Origin: Carboxylicivirga sediminis
GTDB taxonomy: Bacteria > Bacteroidota > Bacteroidia > Bacteroidales > Marinilabiliaceae
NCBI RefSeq assembly: GCF_018156225.1
Contig: NZ_JAGTAR010000046.1
Coordinates: 1 to 42,334 of the forward strand
Length of the DNA stretch: 42,334 bases
Direction of reading: 5' to 3'
The notes beneath the pieces are model-generated. The model did not search any database, was not told where the DNA came from, and worked only from the letters and a program-made list of their open reading frames with translations. This document shows, piece by piece, positions 1-7,190 of the stretch (position 1 is the first letter of the stretch; each line of letters opens with the position of its first letter). Position numbers and translations under genes: made by a program.

Positions 1-40
1 TTACCCCGGGTTATTATTGTGGCAGGCCTACAGCCTGCAA
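1..40 (+). repeat. Three-hairpin repeat, partial copy (cut by window edge)
   Basis: Only the end of hairpin II (ACCCCGGG) and the complete hairpin III (GCAGGC-CTACA-GCCTGC) are inside the window. The rest lies upstream of base 1. Same family as the copies at 279, 1515, 1725, 5974, 6671, 6895, 7065 and 12486. Confidence 0.75.
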
Positions 41-278
41 GTTGCAGTTTTCTGAACCTACTGAAGACATCACTCCACCGCTGCTAACGAGCTCTCTTGC
101 GACTGCACAGCGTCCTATTCCCTAAGCCCTAACACCTATAGCCTATAACCCAATCCCCCCATCCCCCCATCCCGCTACGCGGACTTCCCCAAGGGGAAGA
201 TGACCAACCGTCACAACAAGTGCACTAAACACTGGGCACTAATGTCGGACTGAGGAGGCATAAAATATAACTGGCTAT

Positions 279-402
279 TTCGGTGCAAATTACATCCTTC
301 ATTTATTAATGCCCGGTTGCACCGGTTTTTGATTGGGTTGACGTGTCCCGGGGTGTCGCTACGCTTACCCCGGGTTATTATTGTGGCAGGCCTGCAGCCT
401 GC
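279..402 (+). repeat. Three-hairpin repeat, copy A
   Basis: Hairpin I is CGGTGCAA...TTGCACCG followed by TTTTTGATTGGG. Hairpin II is CCCGGGGT...ACCCCGGG (348-374). Hairpin III is GCAGGC-CTGCA-GCCTGC (387-402). It is preceded by the leader GGCATAAAATATAACTGGCT, which also precedes copies D and E. Confidence 0.85.
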
Positions 403-692
403 AATTTGCAATTTTCAGAAACTACTGAAGACATCACTCCACCGCTGCTAACGAGCTCTCTAGCTACAGTACAGCGTCCTATTCCCTAACACCTATAGCC
501 TAAAATCTATAACCCAATACCCCCATCCCGCTTCGCGGACTTCCCCATGGGGAAGATGACCACATTTGTGTAATTATTTTAGACCACTAAGCTAAAGTAC
601 CATTTTACTAACGTGCTTAACAGCTACAAGCCGAAGGCGCTGCTAACATGCTATAGCCAAAGGTATCGCTAAAGAGCTACAGCGCAGCGCTG

Positions 693-1325
693 CTACCGTA
701 TAAAATGCATATAAGTCTTCTCCTCTACTTCGGGCAAGGCCTCTGTTTGCTTATGTGTATGGACAGCCTTTAGCAGCCATGCCATGTTCTTACCCAGTAT
801 ACGGGCAATCTGCACACCTTCTTCATCCTTAAGGGCGTCGCCAGGTTTAAGTCCGTGAATTACATTCCAGTAGTTGGAAGCAGGGATAAACATTTCGCTG
901 TATTGCAGATAGTTATTGATGGTGTTAATAGCTGGCATACCACCTGTACGGCGCACAGCCACCATACCTGCGGCTACCTTGTGCCTGAACAAACGTTGAT
1001 TGACGCCAGCCACATAAAAAGCCCGGTCCAGAAAGGCCTTCATGGTACCACCAATATCGGCATAATGCACCGGAGCCCCAAACAGAATGCCATCAGCCGC
1101 TTTCATTTGCTGAATCAATTCATTCACGCCATCATCGATGATGCAACGCTCATCAAGGCTTTTTGCACAAGCGTTACAGGCCGTACAGCCTTGTATTTTC
1201 TTATGTCCAATAGCGATGATCTCCGTTTCGATACCCTCTTTATTCAATTGCTCGCATACAATCGTTAAAGCCAGGTAGGTATTACCTTTTTTATGAGGAC
1301 TTCCGTTAATGGCCAGTACTTTCAT
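693..1325 (-). CDS. NAD(P)H-dependent FMN reductase / iron-sulfur flavoprotein family
   Basis: A 210-residue flavodoxin-like protein. The N-terminal GSPHKKGNT loop (residues 8-16) is the FMN phosphate-binding motif of the NADPH-dependent FMN reductase fold, and GAPVHYADIGGTMKAFLDR is the typical second flavin-contact region. Cysteines 47, 50, 53 and 61 form C-x2-C-x2-C-x7-C, the compact motif that binds a [4Fe-4S] cluster in iron-sulfur flavoproteins, so a cluster is plausible. No signal peptide, so cytoplasmic. The electron partner and substrate cannot be read from the sequence. The gene stands alone between two repeat-filled gaps. Its TAG stop lies within the last short palindromic unit of the upstream-coordinate gap, so repeat sequence abuts the coding end. 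Confidence 0.88.
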   Translation of the reverse strand: MKVLAINGSPHKKGNTYLALTIVCEQLNKEGIETEIIAIGHKKIQGCTACNACAKSLDERCIIDDGVNELIQQMKAADGILFGAPVHYADIGGTMKAFLDRAFYVAGVNQRLFRHKVAAGMVAVRRTGGMPAINTINNYLQYSEMFIPASNYWNVIHGLKPGDALKDEEGVQIARILGKNMAWLLKAVHTHKQTEALPEVEEKTYMHFIR

Positions 1326-1514
1326 AATTGATCATTTTATAGTGATTTACATTGTTTATTTAGCTCATTAGCTGTTTAGCATATTAGAGCGGCCTGACGG
1401 CCTTTTTTAGAATAGCACATTTGCCAAAGCCGAAAGCATTGACATGTAACTTAGGATTGCAACTTAACAAGCGTCTTGTTCATGTAGAGGCAAGCTGGCA
1501 AACTTCAGTATCCA

Positions 1515-1640
1515 TTCCGGTGCAAATTACATAGCGTTCTAATTAATTTCTGCTTGCACCGGTTTTTGATTGGGTTAGCGTAACCCGGGGTGGCGCTTCG
1601 CTTAACATGGGTAATTATTGTGGCAGGCCTGCAGCCTGCT
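1515..1640 (+). repeat. Three-hairpin repeat, copy B
   Basis: Hairpin I CCGGTGCAA...TTGCACCGG is a perfect 9-bp stem followed by TTTTTGATTGGG. Hairpin II is degenerate here (CCCGGGGT against AACATGGG). Hairpin III is GCAGGC-CTGCA-GCCTGC. Confidence 0.85.
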
Positions 1641-1724
1641 ATTCGCAGCTACTAAAAAAAGTCAATCTCTGTTTCCTCCTTTCACTCTGCGGTAAAATTT
1701 TTTAATCCTTAGAATCAGTGCTAT

Positions 1725-1850
1725 TCCGGTGCAAATTACATCCTACGTGTTATTAATTTTCAGTTGCACCGGTTTTTGATTGGGTTAGCGTAACCCGGGG
1801 TGGCGCTTCGCTTACCTTGGGTTATTATTGTGGCAGGCCTACAGCCTGCT
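1725..1850 (+). repeat. Three-hairpin repeat, copy C
   Basis: Hairpin I CCGGTGCAA...TTGCACCGG is perfect. Hairpin II (CCCGGGGT...ACCTTGGG) has decayed at two positions. Hairpin III GCAGGC-CTACA-GCCTGC is perfect. It lies in tandem after copy B with the common TCAATCTCTGTTTCCTCC tail between them. Confidence 0.85.
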
Positions 1851-2022
1851 ATGTGCAACTTATTAATAAACTCAATCTCTGTTTCCTCCTTTTATACGAT
1901 TTAAATATTAAAATGAACTGGTATAACTCTGCGGTAAAATTTTAAGCCTTAGAGAGCGCTCTGCTATCCCGCTTTCTTTGCTATAGCCGAAGGCGTCGTT
2001 AATATACTATTGTGCAGCGTGC

Positions 2023-3012
2023 CTACTCATAAAAATCCTTGACAATCTTCTGCATCACCTTATTGGTTCGTATGGCTGTTTCACCTGTACTGACACATTG
2101 TCCAATACCCTGCAAGGTCTCCACCACCTGTTTAATGAGGTTATACTGTATATTCTCGGGATTCAGGTATGGGTATTCTATCACTTCACCATCTTTATAA
2201 AGAATGATGGGGGTGTGTTCAAAGCCCGAGAGCTGTATTTTACCAGTTGTGCCCACCACTTCGATTATATCTTCCTGGGCATTTTCGTGCGTTACAAATG
2301 ACCAGATACCATTACCCACCACACCGTTTTTAAACTGCATTGAGGCACTGACGGTATCTTCTACCTCATAGTAACCTCCGCGATTAGCTGCCACACCAAA
2401 TACCGTTTTGATGGGTCCGAAGAGAAAATCCAGAAAATCAAGCTGATGGGATGCCAGATCATAAAAAATCCCACCTCCTGAATGTTCAGCCTGTAGTCGC
2501 CAGATATCCTGACGGGCCTCCTTCTCATATGGTCTTGCGGCCCTAATCAAGCGCATATTAACATATAATGTCTGACCAATCTCACCACTATCGATTAGTT
2601 CCTTGACCTTCAGAAAACCGGGCAGGGTACGCCGGTAATAAGCCACGAATAAAGGCACACCCGTTGAACGACTGGTTTCGAGCATGGCCAACGCCTGCTT
2701 ATAAGTGGCGGCCATGGGTTTCTCAACATATACCGCTTTACCGGCTTCCATGGCTTTTATGGCATACTCGGCATGTGAGCCAGGTGGTGTAGCTATATAT
2801 ATAGCGTTGATATCCGGATGGTTAATCAGCTCATCCGCTACATTGGTCCATTGTGGCACCTCATGGCGATGAGCATATGATTTAGCTTTATCAGCATCCC
2901 TTCGCATGACCATCTGCAAAGCACTTCCTTCCACCTTATTGAATGCGGGTCCACTCTTGACTTCGGTCACATTGCCACAGCCGATGATTCCCCAGTTGAT
3001 TTGTTTGAGCAT
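2023..3012 (-). CDS. Gfo/Idh/MocA family NAD(P)-dependent oxidoreductase
   Basis: About 329 residues from the chosen ATG at 3012. The reading frame is open to 3120, but the added N-terminus has no homologous look and would run into the hairpin at 3098-3144. The Rossmann motif GIIGCGN sits at residues 8-14, directly after the start, as is normal for this family. YIATPPGSHAEYAIKAMEAGKAVYVEKP (EKP at 97-99) is the family signature, with the catalytic-region lysine in EKP. The C-terminal alpha/beta domain (GGGIFYDLASHQLDFLDFLFG) fits. Such enzymes oxidise or reduce sugars, inositols or related polyols; this one's substrate is not readable. Cytoplasmic, no signal peptide, not obviously in an operon. 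Confidence 0.9.
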   Translation of the reverse strand: MLKQINWGIIGCGNVTEVKSGPAFNKVEGSALQMVMRRDADKAKSYAHRHEVPQWTNVADELINHPDINAIYIATPPGSHAEYAIKAMEAGKAVYVEKPMAATYKQALAMLETSRSTGVPLFVAYYRRTLPGFLKVKELIDSGEIGQTLYVNMRLIRAARPYEKEARQDIWRLQAEHSGGGIFYDLASHQLDFLDFLFGPIKTVFGVAANRGGYYEVEDTVSASMQFKNGVVGNGIWSFVTHENAQEDIIEVVGTTGKIQLSGFEHTPIILYKDGEVIEYPYLNPENIQYNLIKQVVETLQGIGQCVSTGETAIRTNKVMQKIVKDFYE

Positions 3013-3097
3013 AATTTCCAAGTTGAATCGTGTTAAGATAAGGTTTTCCGGAAAAAATTGCATGGTTAGAGAGCGAGAAAGAGTATTCACTGCGAAG

Positions 3098-3144
3098 AAG
3101 GATCGCATCTTTAAGTACACAATGGCTATAAAGATGCGATCCTT
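3098..3144. repeat. GATCGCATC hairpin, copy 1
   Basis: Perfect 16-bp inverted repeat: AAGGATCGCATCTTTA at 3098-3113 and its complement at 3129-3144, with a 15-nt loop containing ACACAATGGC. A close relative, loop included, lies at 3607-3645. It sits about 86 bp upstream of the Gfo/Idh/MocA start and may be a transcriptional boundary. Confidence 0.8.
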
Positions 3145-3385
3145 AGATGATTATTTTATGACTTACTATCCTAACTTAAGCCTCCACTGTGGTTCATTAC
3201 ATCAATCCCAATGCTGGCGAGGATTTTCAATCCGTACACCTGCTAACTACCTACAACATCTGGCAACCTATTTTCTTACATAACACAGATTACAAATCTG
3301 CGCTAGTGTTGACTTGTCCCTTGTCAAAATGGTCGCCCCTGTGGCTGTCCGAGAAAAAAGCTTTGTGCCCTTATGCCGGGCAGGC

Positions 3386-3409
3386 ACATCCTTTTTTAAA
3401 AAAGGATGT
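3386..3409. repeat. Perfect 24-bp palindrome with T6A6 centre
   Basis: ACATCC, then six T, six A, then GGATGT: fully self-complementary. Read on either strand it is a stem with a T-run, so it could act as a weak bidirectional terminator. There is no adjacent gene end to prove it. Confidence 0.6.
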
Positions 3410-3606
3410 AAAAACCTTATTGAAAGAGGTGATTGCTTCGCACCGGCATGAATCTGTTACGCCAGGCTTTCCCTTTTTCAAAGGCCGCCATTCTGTAACA
3501 TTCATTCCTATCACTGGCTTTCAATATTTCGAAACCCTGTTTCGAGTGGGGTTGAAAAAAGTTCATTATGTGGCCTCCCTCTCTCCCTGACCTCAGTTCT
3601 GAATAA

Positions 3607-3645
3607 ATCGCATCTTTAAGCACACAATGGCAAAAAAGATGCGAT
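3607..3645 (-). terminator. GATCGCATC hairpin, copy 2, after the asparaginase gene
   Basis: Inverted repeat ATCGCATCTTT (3607-3617) with AAAGATGCGAT (3635-3645). It lies 28 bp past the stop of the minus-strand glycosylasparaginase gene, a good position for a terminator. The loop CACACAATGG is shared with the hairpin at 3098. The U-tract is poor on the minus strand, so the terminator role is tentative. Confidence 0.45.
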
Positions 3646-3672
3646 CCCTCTTTAATCCTTGTTACAATAAGT

Positions 3673-4656
3673 TTATTTCAGGTAGTAATCCGAATCTATT
3701 AATTGATTGTTATCATTGGCATAAAGCGCGTAGTTAAAGCCTTTGTGCAGGCTGTAGGCACCTACCTCACCGGCTTTGTTAATAGCCAGGTAACCAATCT
3801 GAAAATCCTGATAACCTGGTATTTTCTTAACAATACGGGCTATGGCCTCTTCAACCGCCTTTTGGGGGCTCAGGCCCTGGTTCATTAATTCCACCACGAG
3901 GAATGACCCGAGCGTTTTCATCACCAGCTCACCCATGCCGGTTGCAACGGCACCACCTATTTCATTATCACAGTACATACCGGCACCAATAATCGGGCTG
4001 TCACCCACCCGTCCATGCATTTTATAGGCCAAACCGCTGGTGGTACATGCTCCCGATATATCCCCTTTCTGGTCCAGAGCCAGCATGCCGATGGTATCGT
4101 GGTTTTCAATATTAATAACCGGCTTGTAATCGGATGTTTTTCGCCACTCCTGCCATTCCTTTCGGGCTTTCTCGGTCAACAGAATTTCTTCAGCAAAGCC
4201 CTCTTCTTTGGCAAACTGCAAGGCGCCTGCCCCAGCCAGCATCACATGAGGTGTTTTCTCCATCACACGACGTGCCACCGATATAGGATGTTTTATATTC
4301 TCCAGTGCACATACCGAGCCCGCGTTACCCGTTTCATCCATGATGCAGGCATCAAGTGTAACAATACCATCGCGATCGGGACGTCCACCGTAGCCCACGC
4401 TCATATCGTTCGGGTCGGCTTCAACTACCATTACGCCTTGCTCAACTGCATCCAGGGCGCGCCCGCCATTTTTAAGGACTTCCCACCCGGCCACATTGGC
4501 CTGCATCCCGTTTTTCCAGGTGGATATAGCCAATGGTTTAGTTATCTTACCGGCTTTTATTTTGCGCACAGCGGCCTGGCCGGATTGACTGCCTGCAGCT
4601 AATAATCCAAGTGATGCCAATCCACTTTGTTTGATAAATTTTCGACGTGAACTCAT
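3673..4656 (-). CDS. Exported N4-(beta-N-acetylglucosaminyl)-L-asparaginase (glycosylasparaginase)
   Basis: 327 residues from the ATG at 4656. The frame stays open to 4833, but only the internal start places a Tat signal at the N-terminus: SSRRKFIKQSGLASLGLLAAG at residues 2-22 (twin Arg 4-5), cleaved near GQA. This is an Ntn-hydrolase. HDTIGM at 186-191 places Thr188 as the nucleophile exposed by autocatalytic cleavage into alpha and beta chains. GRVGDSPIIGAG and GGAVATGMGE are the substrate-binding loops of the family. The enzyme hydrolyses the GlcNAc-Asn bond of glycoasparagines in the periplasm, releasing aspartate and an amino sugar. Divergent from the metallophosphoesterase with about 96 bp between start codons. 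Confidence 0.93.
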   Translation of the reverse strand: MSSRRKFIKQSGLASLGLLAAGSQSGQAAVRKIKAGKITKPLAISTWKNGMQANVAGWEVLKNGGRALDAVEQGVMVVEADPNDMSVGYGGRPDRDGIVTLDACIMDETGNAGSVCALENIKHPISVARRVMEKTPHVMLAGAGALQFAKEEGFAEEILLTEKARKEWQEWRKTSDYKPVINIENHDTIGMLALDQKGDISGACTTSGLAYKMHGRVGDSPIIGAGMYCDNEIGGAVATGMGELVMKTLGSFLVVELMNQGLSPQKAVEEAIARIVKKIPGYQDFQIGYLAINKAGEVGAYSLHKGFNYALYANDNNQLIDSDYYLK

Positions 4657-4752
4657 ATTATATGCGTTTGTTTTAATAATAATTGATTGATGAATTTCAA
4701 AATTGTCTATTTTTAAACCATCAATTTCAAATGTAAGGAAAATAGGGTTAGA

Positions 4753-5709
4753 ATGACCGCCAGACATAACGAAGCACACCAAGATGAACATTTTTACGAC
4801 ATAATTGGCGATGTTCACGGACATCATATCCAATTACAAAAACTACTGTTGCAAATGGACTATACCCTGGTGAACGGTGTTTGGTCACATGCCTACCGGG
4901 TAGCGGTGTTTGTTGGGGATTTCATCAACAGAGGACCAAATAGTAAAGGTGTTATTCAAATCATTCGTGACATGGTTAATGCAGGAACGGCACTGGCAAT
5001 TCTGGGTAATCATGAGGTGAATGCCATCCTGTACTTCACGAAAGATGATGAGGGAGAACCATTGCGCATACCAGGTAATAACAATAGCAAATTACTCTAT
5101 AAATTTGCCCGCGAATACAATGGCAATAAAGAGGCACTTAAGCGGGATATCAAATGGCTGCGCAGCTTACCCCTGCACCTTTGTTTAAATGGCATCAGGG
5201 TGGTGCATGCCTACTGGAATGACGCCCATATCAGGCAGCTGGAGGGTTTGTATACCGATGGACGAATTAAGAAAGGGATGCTTAAACATTTGCTAAATGA
5301 TGCCGATGATCTCAGCAAAGCCTTTTTTGAAACCATCAAAGGCATTGAGTTATCCATGCCAAAGGATCTCATCATTAAAGATGAACAGAATATCAAACGT
5401 GACAATTTCAGGGTGAAATGGTGGATGATACCCAAAGGCAAAACCTTTAAGACGCTCAGCTACGGGAATAAATTTGAACTGCCGGATTATACCATACCCA
5501 CTGAAATCATTGATGAGTATGAAGTCTATCCTGAGAATGCACCCATTGTATTTATAGGGCACTATTGCATGGGGCGTGGACCGATGATACCAACCAATAA
5601 TGTGTGTTGTGTGGATGCCTGCGTAACCGGCTCCGGCCGATTGGCGGCCTATCGCTATAGCGGCGAAAAAGCCTTAGACGAATCAAATTTTGTATTTGTG
5701 AAAAGATGA
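4753..5709 (+). CDS. Metallophosphoesterase (serine/threonine phosphatase / Ap4A hydrolase-like)
   Basis: 318 residues. The calcineurin-like metal sites are intact: GDVHG (Asp20, His22), GDFINRG (Asp56) and GNHE (residues 85-88), with a late GHYCMGRGP and VCCVDACV region supplying the distal histidine and aspartate. This order matches PPP-type protein phosphatases and diadenosine tetraphosphatases of bacteria. Phosphoprotein or dinucleotide specificity cannot be decided by eye. No signal peptide, so cytoplasmic. The gene is divergent from the glycosylasparaginase gene. Its TGA stop is followed at once by repeat units (AGAACGGCCTGACGGCC). Confidence 0.87.
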   Translation: MTARHNEAHQDEHFYDIIGDVHGHHIQLQKLLLQMDYTLVNGVWSHAYRVAVFVGDFINRGPNSKGVIQIIRDMVNAGTALAILGNHEVNAILYFTKDDEGEPLRIPGNNNSKLLYKFAREYNGNKEALKRDIKWLRSLPLHLCLNGIRVVHAYWNDAHIRQLEGLYTDGRIKKGMLKHLLNDADDLSKAFFETIKGIELSMPKDLIIKDEQNIKRDNFRVKWWMIPKGKTFKTLSYGNKFELPDYTIPTEIIDEYEVYPENAPIVFIGHYCMGRGPMIPTNNVCCVDACVTGSGRLAAYRYSGEKALDESNFVFVKR

Positions 5710-5973
5710 TTAGAACGGCCTGACGGCCTTAGTAGCTCGTTAGAACGGGCGTTGCCCTTAATAGCAAATTAGAGCGGCTGGCGCCTTTTAGCGGAATAGC
5801 CAATTTTTGTGAGGCATTTGCTAATGCGCTAATCTGCTAAAGCGAAGCGTTGCTTACTCACTCATATACAAAAGTACTTCGTGCTCATCTCCCCTTAAAT
5901 ATCAATGTCGAATGCATCCCTGGGGGAGCTTCAGCCTAAGCCGGATGAAGGGGCATAAAAATATGACAGCTAG

Positions 5974-6100
5974 TCCGGTGCAAATATCATCCTACATTAT
6001 TTAACACACGGTTGCACCGGTTTTTGGTTGGCGTGATGTGTCCCGGGGTGTCGCTACGCTTACCCCGGGCTATTATTGTGGCAGGCCTACGGCCTCCTAT
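5974..6100 (+). repeat. Three-hairpin repeat, copy D
   Basis: Hairpin I CCGGTGCAA...TTGCACCGG followed by TTTTTGG. Hairpin II CCCGGGGT...ACCCCGGG is perfect. Hairpin III is decayed (GCAGGCCTACGGCCTCC). Confidence 0.85.
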
Positions 6101-6182
6101 TTGCAGTTTTCAGAAACTACTGAAGAAATAAATCTTTAGAACTTCGTCATGAAGCAATTCAGATACTGGAGCCCTGACCTCG

Positions 6183-6361
6183 GCAACGCAGTCTGGGACC
6201 CACTCATTGAGTGAAAGAAAGGAAGATTTGGAGCATGAAATGTAAATCTTTAAATCTTCTCTGTAATGAAATGTTAGTGGGTAGACGAGTGCTGTAGTCT
6301 TGATTTTCTTTGTATACTTTCTTGCATCAAGGCAAGAATAGTATAAGCCGGTCCGGCTTGA
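6183..6361 (+). repeat. Structured repeat (possible RNA element), copy 1, interrupted at its 3' part
   Basis: Homologous to 12728-12907. Three stems: P1 ACCCACT (6198-6204) with AGTGGGT (6276-6282); P2 GAAGATTT (6222-6229) with AAATCTTC (6252-6259); P3 around CTTGC (6321-6325) with GCAAG (6332-6336), extended by TATACTTT against ATAGTATA. Linear conserved pieces are CATCTTTAAATCT-like, GAGTGCTGTAGTC and GTCCGGCTTGA. P1 and P2 differ from the other copy by paired compensatory changes. A MITE-like insertion separates it from its GGACAAAG continuation at 6517. Orientation is arbitrary. Confidence 0.6.
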
Positions 6362-6516
6362 CAATGTCATTAAGTTAAGGGTTTTTCGTGCCGTTAAACA
6401 CTTCCAGATACTACCCCAAACCCCTAAAGGGGCTTACCCCGCAAGCTGTTCCCTTTAGGGAAGCAAAGGGTAAGTGTGAGGGAGACTCCTAACTTAATGA
6501 CATTGGTCCGGCTTGA
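6351..6516. mobile_element. MITE-like element (144 bp) with 11-bp target-site duplication
   Basis: The element proper is 6362-6505. Its termini are perfect 16-bp inverted repeats: CAATGTCATTAAGTTA at 6362-6377 and the complement at 6490-6505. It is flanked by direct repeats GTCCGGCTTGA at 6351-6361 and 6506-6516. The homologous sequence near 12896 reads GTCCGGCTTGAGGACAA without interruption, so it represents the empty site. An internal hairpin CCCTAAAGGG (6422-6431) with CCCTTTAGGG (6451-6460) is present and there is no transposase. An 11-bp duplication fits IS4-family transposition (10-13 bp), so trans-mobilisation by such an element is a reasonable guess. Confidence 0.8.
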
Positions 6517-6670
6517 GGACAAAGACATATCCGAGGCAGGCGGGTATATTAAAAACAATGCAGTAAAACATCTTCCCCTCGGGGAAGTGGCTGTAAGCCG
6601 ATGGGGGAATGAAAGCATATATATCACTTCCGCCTAAGCCGGATGAAGGGGCATAAAAAATGACTGGCTA

Positions 6671-6797
6671 TTCCGGTGCATATACCATCCTACATTATTT
6701 AATGCGCGGTTGCACCGGTTTTTGATTAGATTGGCGTATCCCCGGGTAACACTACGTTTACCCAGGGTTATTATTGTAGCAGACCTACTGCCTGCTA
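6671..6797 (+). repeat. Three-hairpin repeat, copy E
   Basis: Hairpin I is CCGGTGCA...TGCACCGG, then TTTTTGATTAG. Hairpin II CCCCGGGTAA...TTACCCAGGG has one mismatch. Hairpin III is decayed (GCAGACCTACTGCCTGC). Confidence 0.8.
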
Positions 6798-6894
6798 TGT
6801 GCATCTTTCATAAAACCTTATGAGCTGTTAATTGAGCCACGTCCAGGAGAACTTTCTTCTGAGCTGGTTGAGGGGGCATTAAATAGCTGGTTAA

Positions 6895-6987
6895 TCCGGT
6901 GCAAATTACCTCTTACATTATTTAATGCACGCTTGCACCGGTTTTTGGTTGGCTGGGGTATCGCTGCGCTTACCCAGGGCTATTCGC
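6895..6987 (+). repeat. Three-hairpin repeat, copy F (truncated)
   Basis: Hairpin I CCGGTGCAA...TTGCACCGG and TTTTTGG are intact. Hairpin II is shortened and hairpin III is missing. The shared tail (TCAATCTCTGTTTGCTCC) follows and leads directly into copy G. Confidence 0.75.
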
Positions 6988-7064
6988 AGTTTCTAAAATA
7001 AGTCAATCTCTGTTTGCTCCTTTCTCTCTGCGGTAATTTGTTTTAATTCTTAGAGTCAGGGCTA

Positions 7065-7190
7065 TTCCGGTGCAAGTTACCTCCTACTTTTATTAATGCT
7101 CGGTTGCACCGGTTTTTGATTAGATTAGCGTATCCCCGGGTGGCACTGCGTTTACCCGGGGTTATTATTGTAGCAGGCCTACAGCCTGCT
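7065..7190 (+). repeat. Three-hairpin repeat, copy G
   Basis: Hairpin I CCGGTGCAA...TTGCACCGG. Hairpin II is CCCCGGGT...ACCCGGGG, against CCCGGGGT...ACCCCGGG in copies A, D and H: a paired change that keeps the stem. Hairpin III GCAGGC-CTACA-GCCTGC is perfect. Confidence 0.85.

Larger units (their letters stand above)
1..692. other. Gene-free, repeat-filled stretch at left edge
   Basis: No convincing gene. The stretch holds the 3' part of one three-hairpin repeat (1-40), a complete copy (about 279-402), and a shared downstream tail. Bases 1-205 and 365-556 are clearly homologous in the same orientation: both run from the TTACCCCGGGTTATTATTG motif through GAAGACATCACTCCACCGCT to a CCCATCCCGCT...CGCGGACTTCCCC end. 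This is a tandem duplication with a period of about 364 bp. Bases 600-695 carry short imperfect palindromic units of roughly 22-25 nt (GCTA..AGCCGAAGGCG..GCTAA type) that run into the stop codon of the next gene. Confidence 0.7.
1326..2022. other. Gene-free gap with two tandem three-hairpin repeats
   Basis: No credible ORF. It holds copies B and C of the three-hairpin repeat, spaced about 210 bp. Each is followed by a shared tail (TCAATCTCTGTTTCCTCC, then CTCTGCGGTAAAATTTT) at 1662-1710 and 1872-1945. A GCGGCCTGACGGCC unit (1388-1401) recurs after the metallophosphoesterase gene near 5716. The gap ends in an AGCCGAAGGCGTCG unit that runs into the stop codon of the Gfo/Idh/MocA gene. Confidence 0.7.
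3145..3672. other. Gene-free gap between oxidoreductase and asparaginase
   Basis: Open frames exist on both strands (up to 133 codons), but none shows a recognisable domain or a start context. They also overlap simple structural elements, so I call no gene. It contains an ATTACAAATCTGCGCTAG stretch, a 24-bp perfect palindrome (3386-3409) and the second GATCGCATC hairpin (3607-3645). Confidence 0.55.

Noticed and set aside
855-1268. Plus-strand frame of 137 codons
   Set aside because: It lies fully opposite the flavoprotein gene, whose motifs are clear. It shows no domain of its own.
1515-1850. Possible CRISPR-like array of repeats
   Set aside because: Units are long (about 125 bp), imperfect, multi-hairpin, without regular unique spacers and without cas genes.
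3189-3590. Plus-strand frame of 133 codons in the 3145-3672 gap
   Set aside because: No recognisable domain or start context, and it spans a perfect palindrome. It cannot be told apart from chance.
4015-4602. Plus-strand frame of 195 codons
   Set aside because: Antisense to the glycosylasparaginase gene; composition and lack of motifs mark it as a shadow.
4657-4833. Longer N-terminus of the glycosylasparaginase
   Set aside because: It would bury the twin-arginine signal 60 residues inside the protein and overlap the start of the divergent gene.
6110-6627. Two small minus-strand frames
   Set aside because: Both are made of structured repeat and MITE sequence.
6895-7120. Stem I plus TTTTT of the repeats as ordinary terminators
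   Set aside because: Most copies do not follow a plus-strand gene, so terminator is not the main explanation, although the activity is possible.
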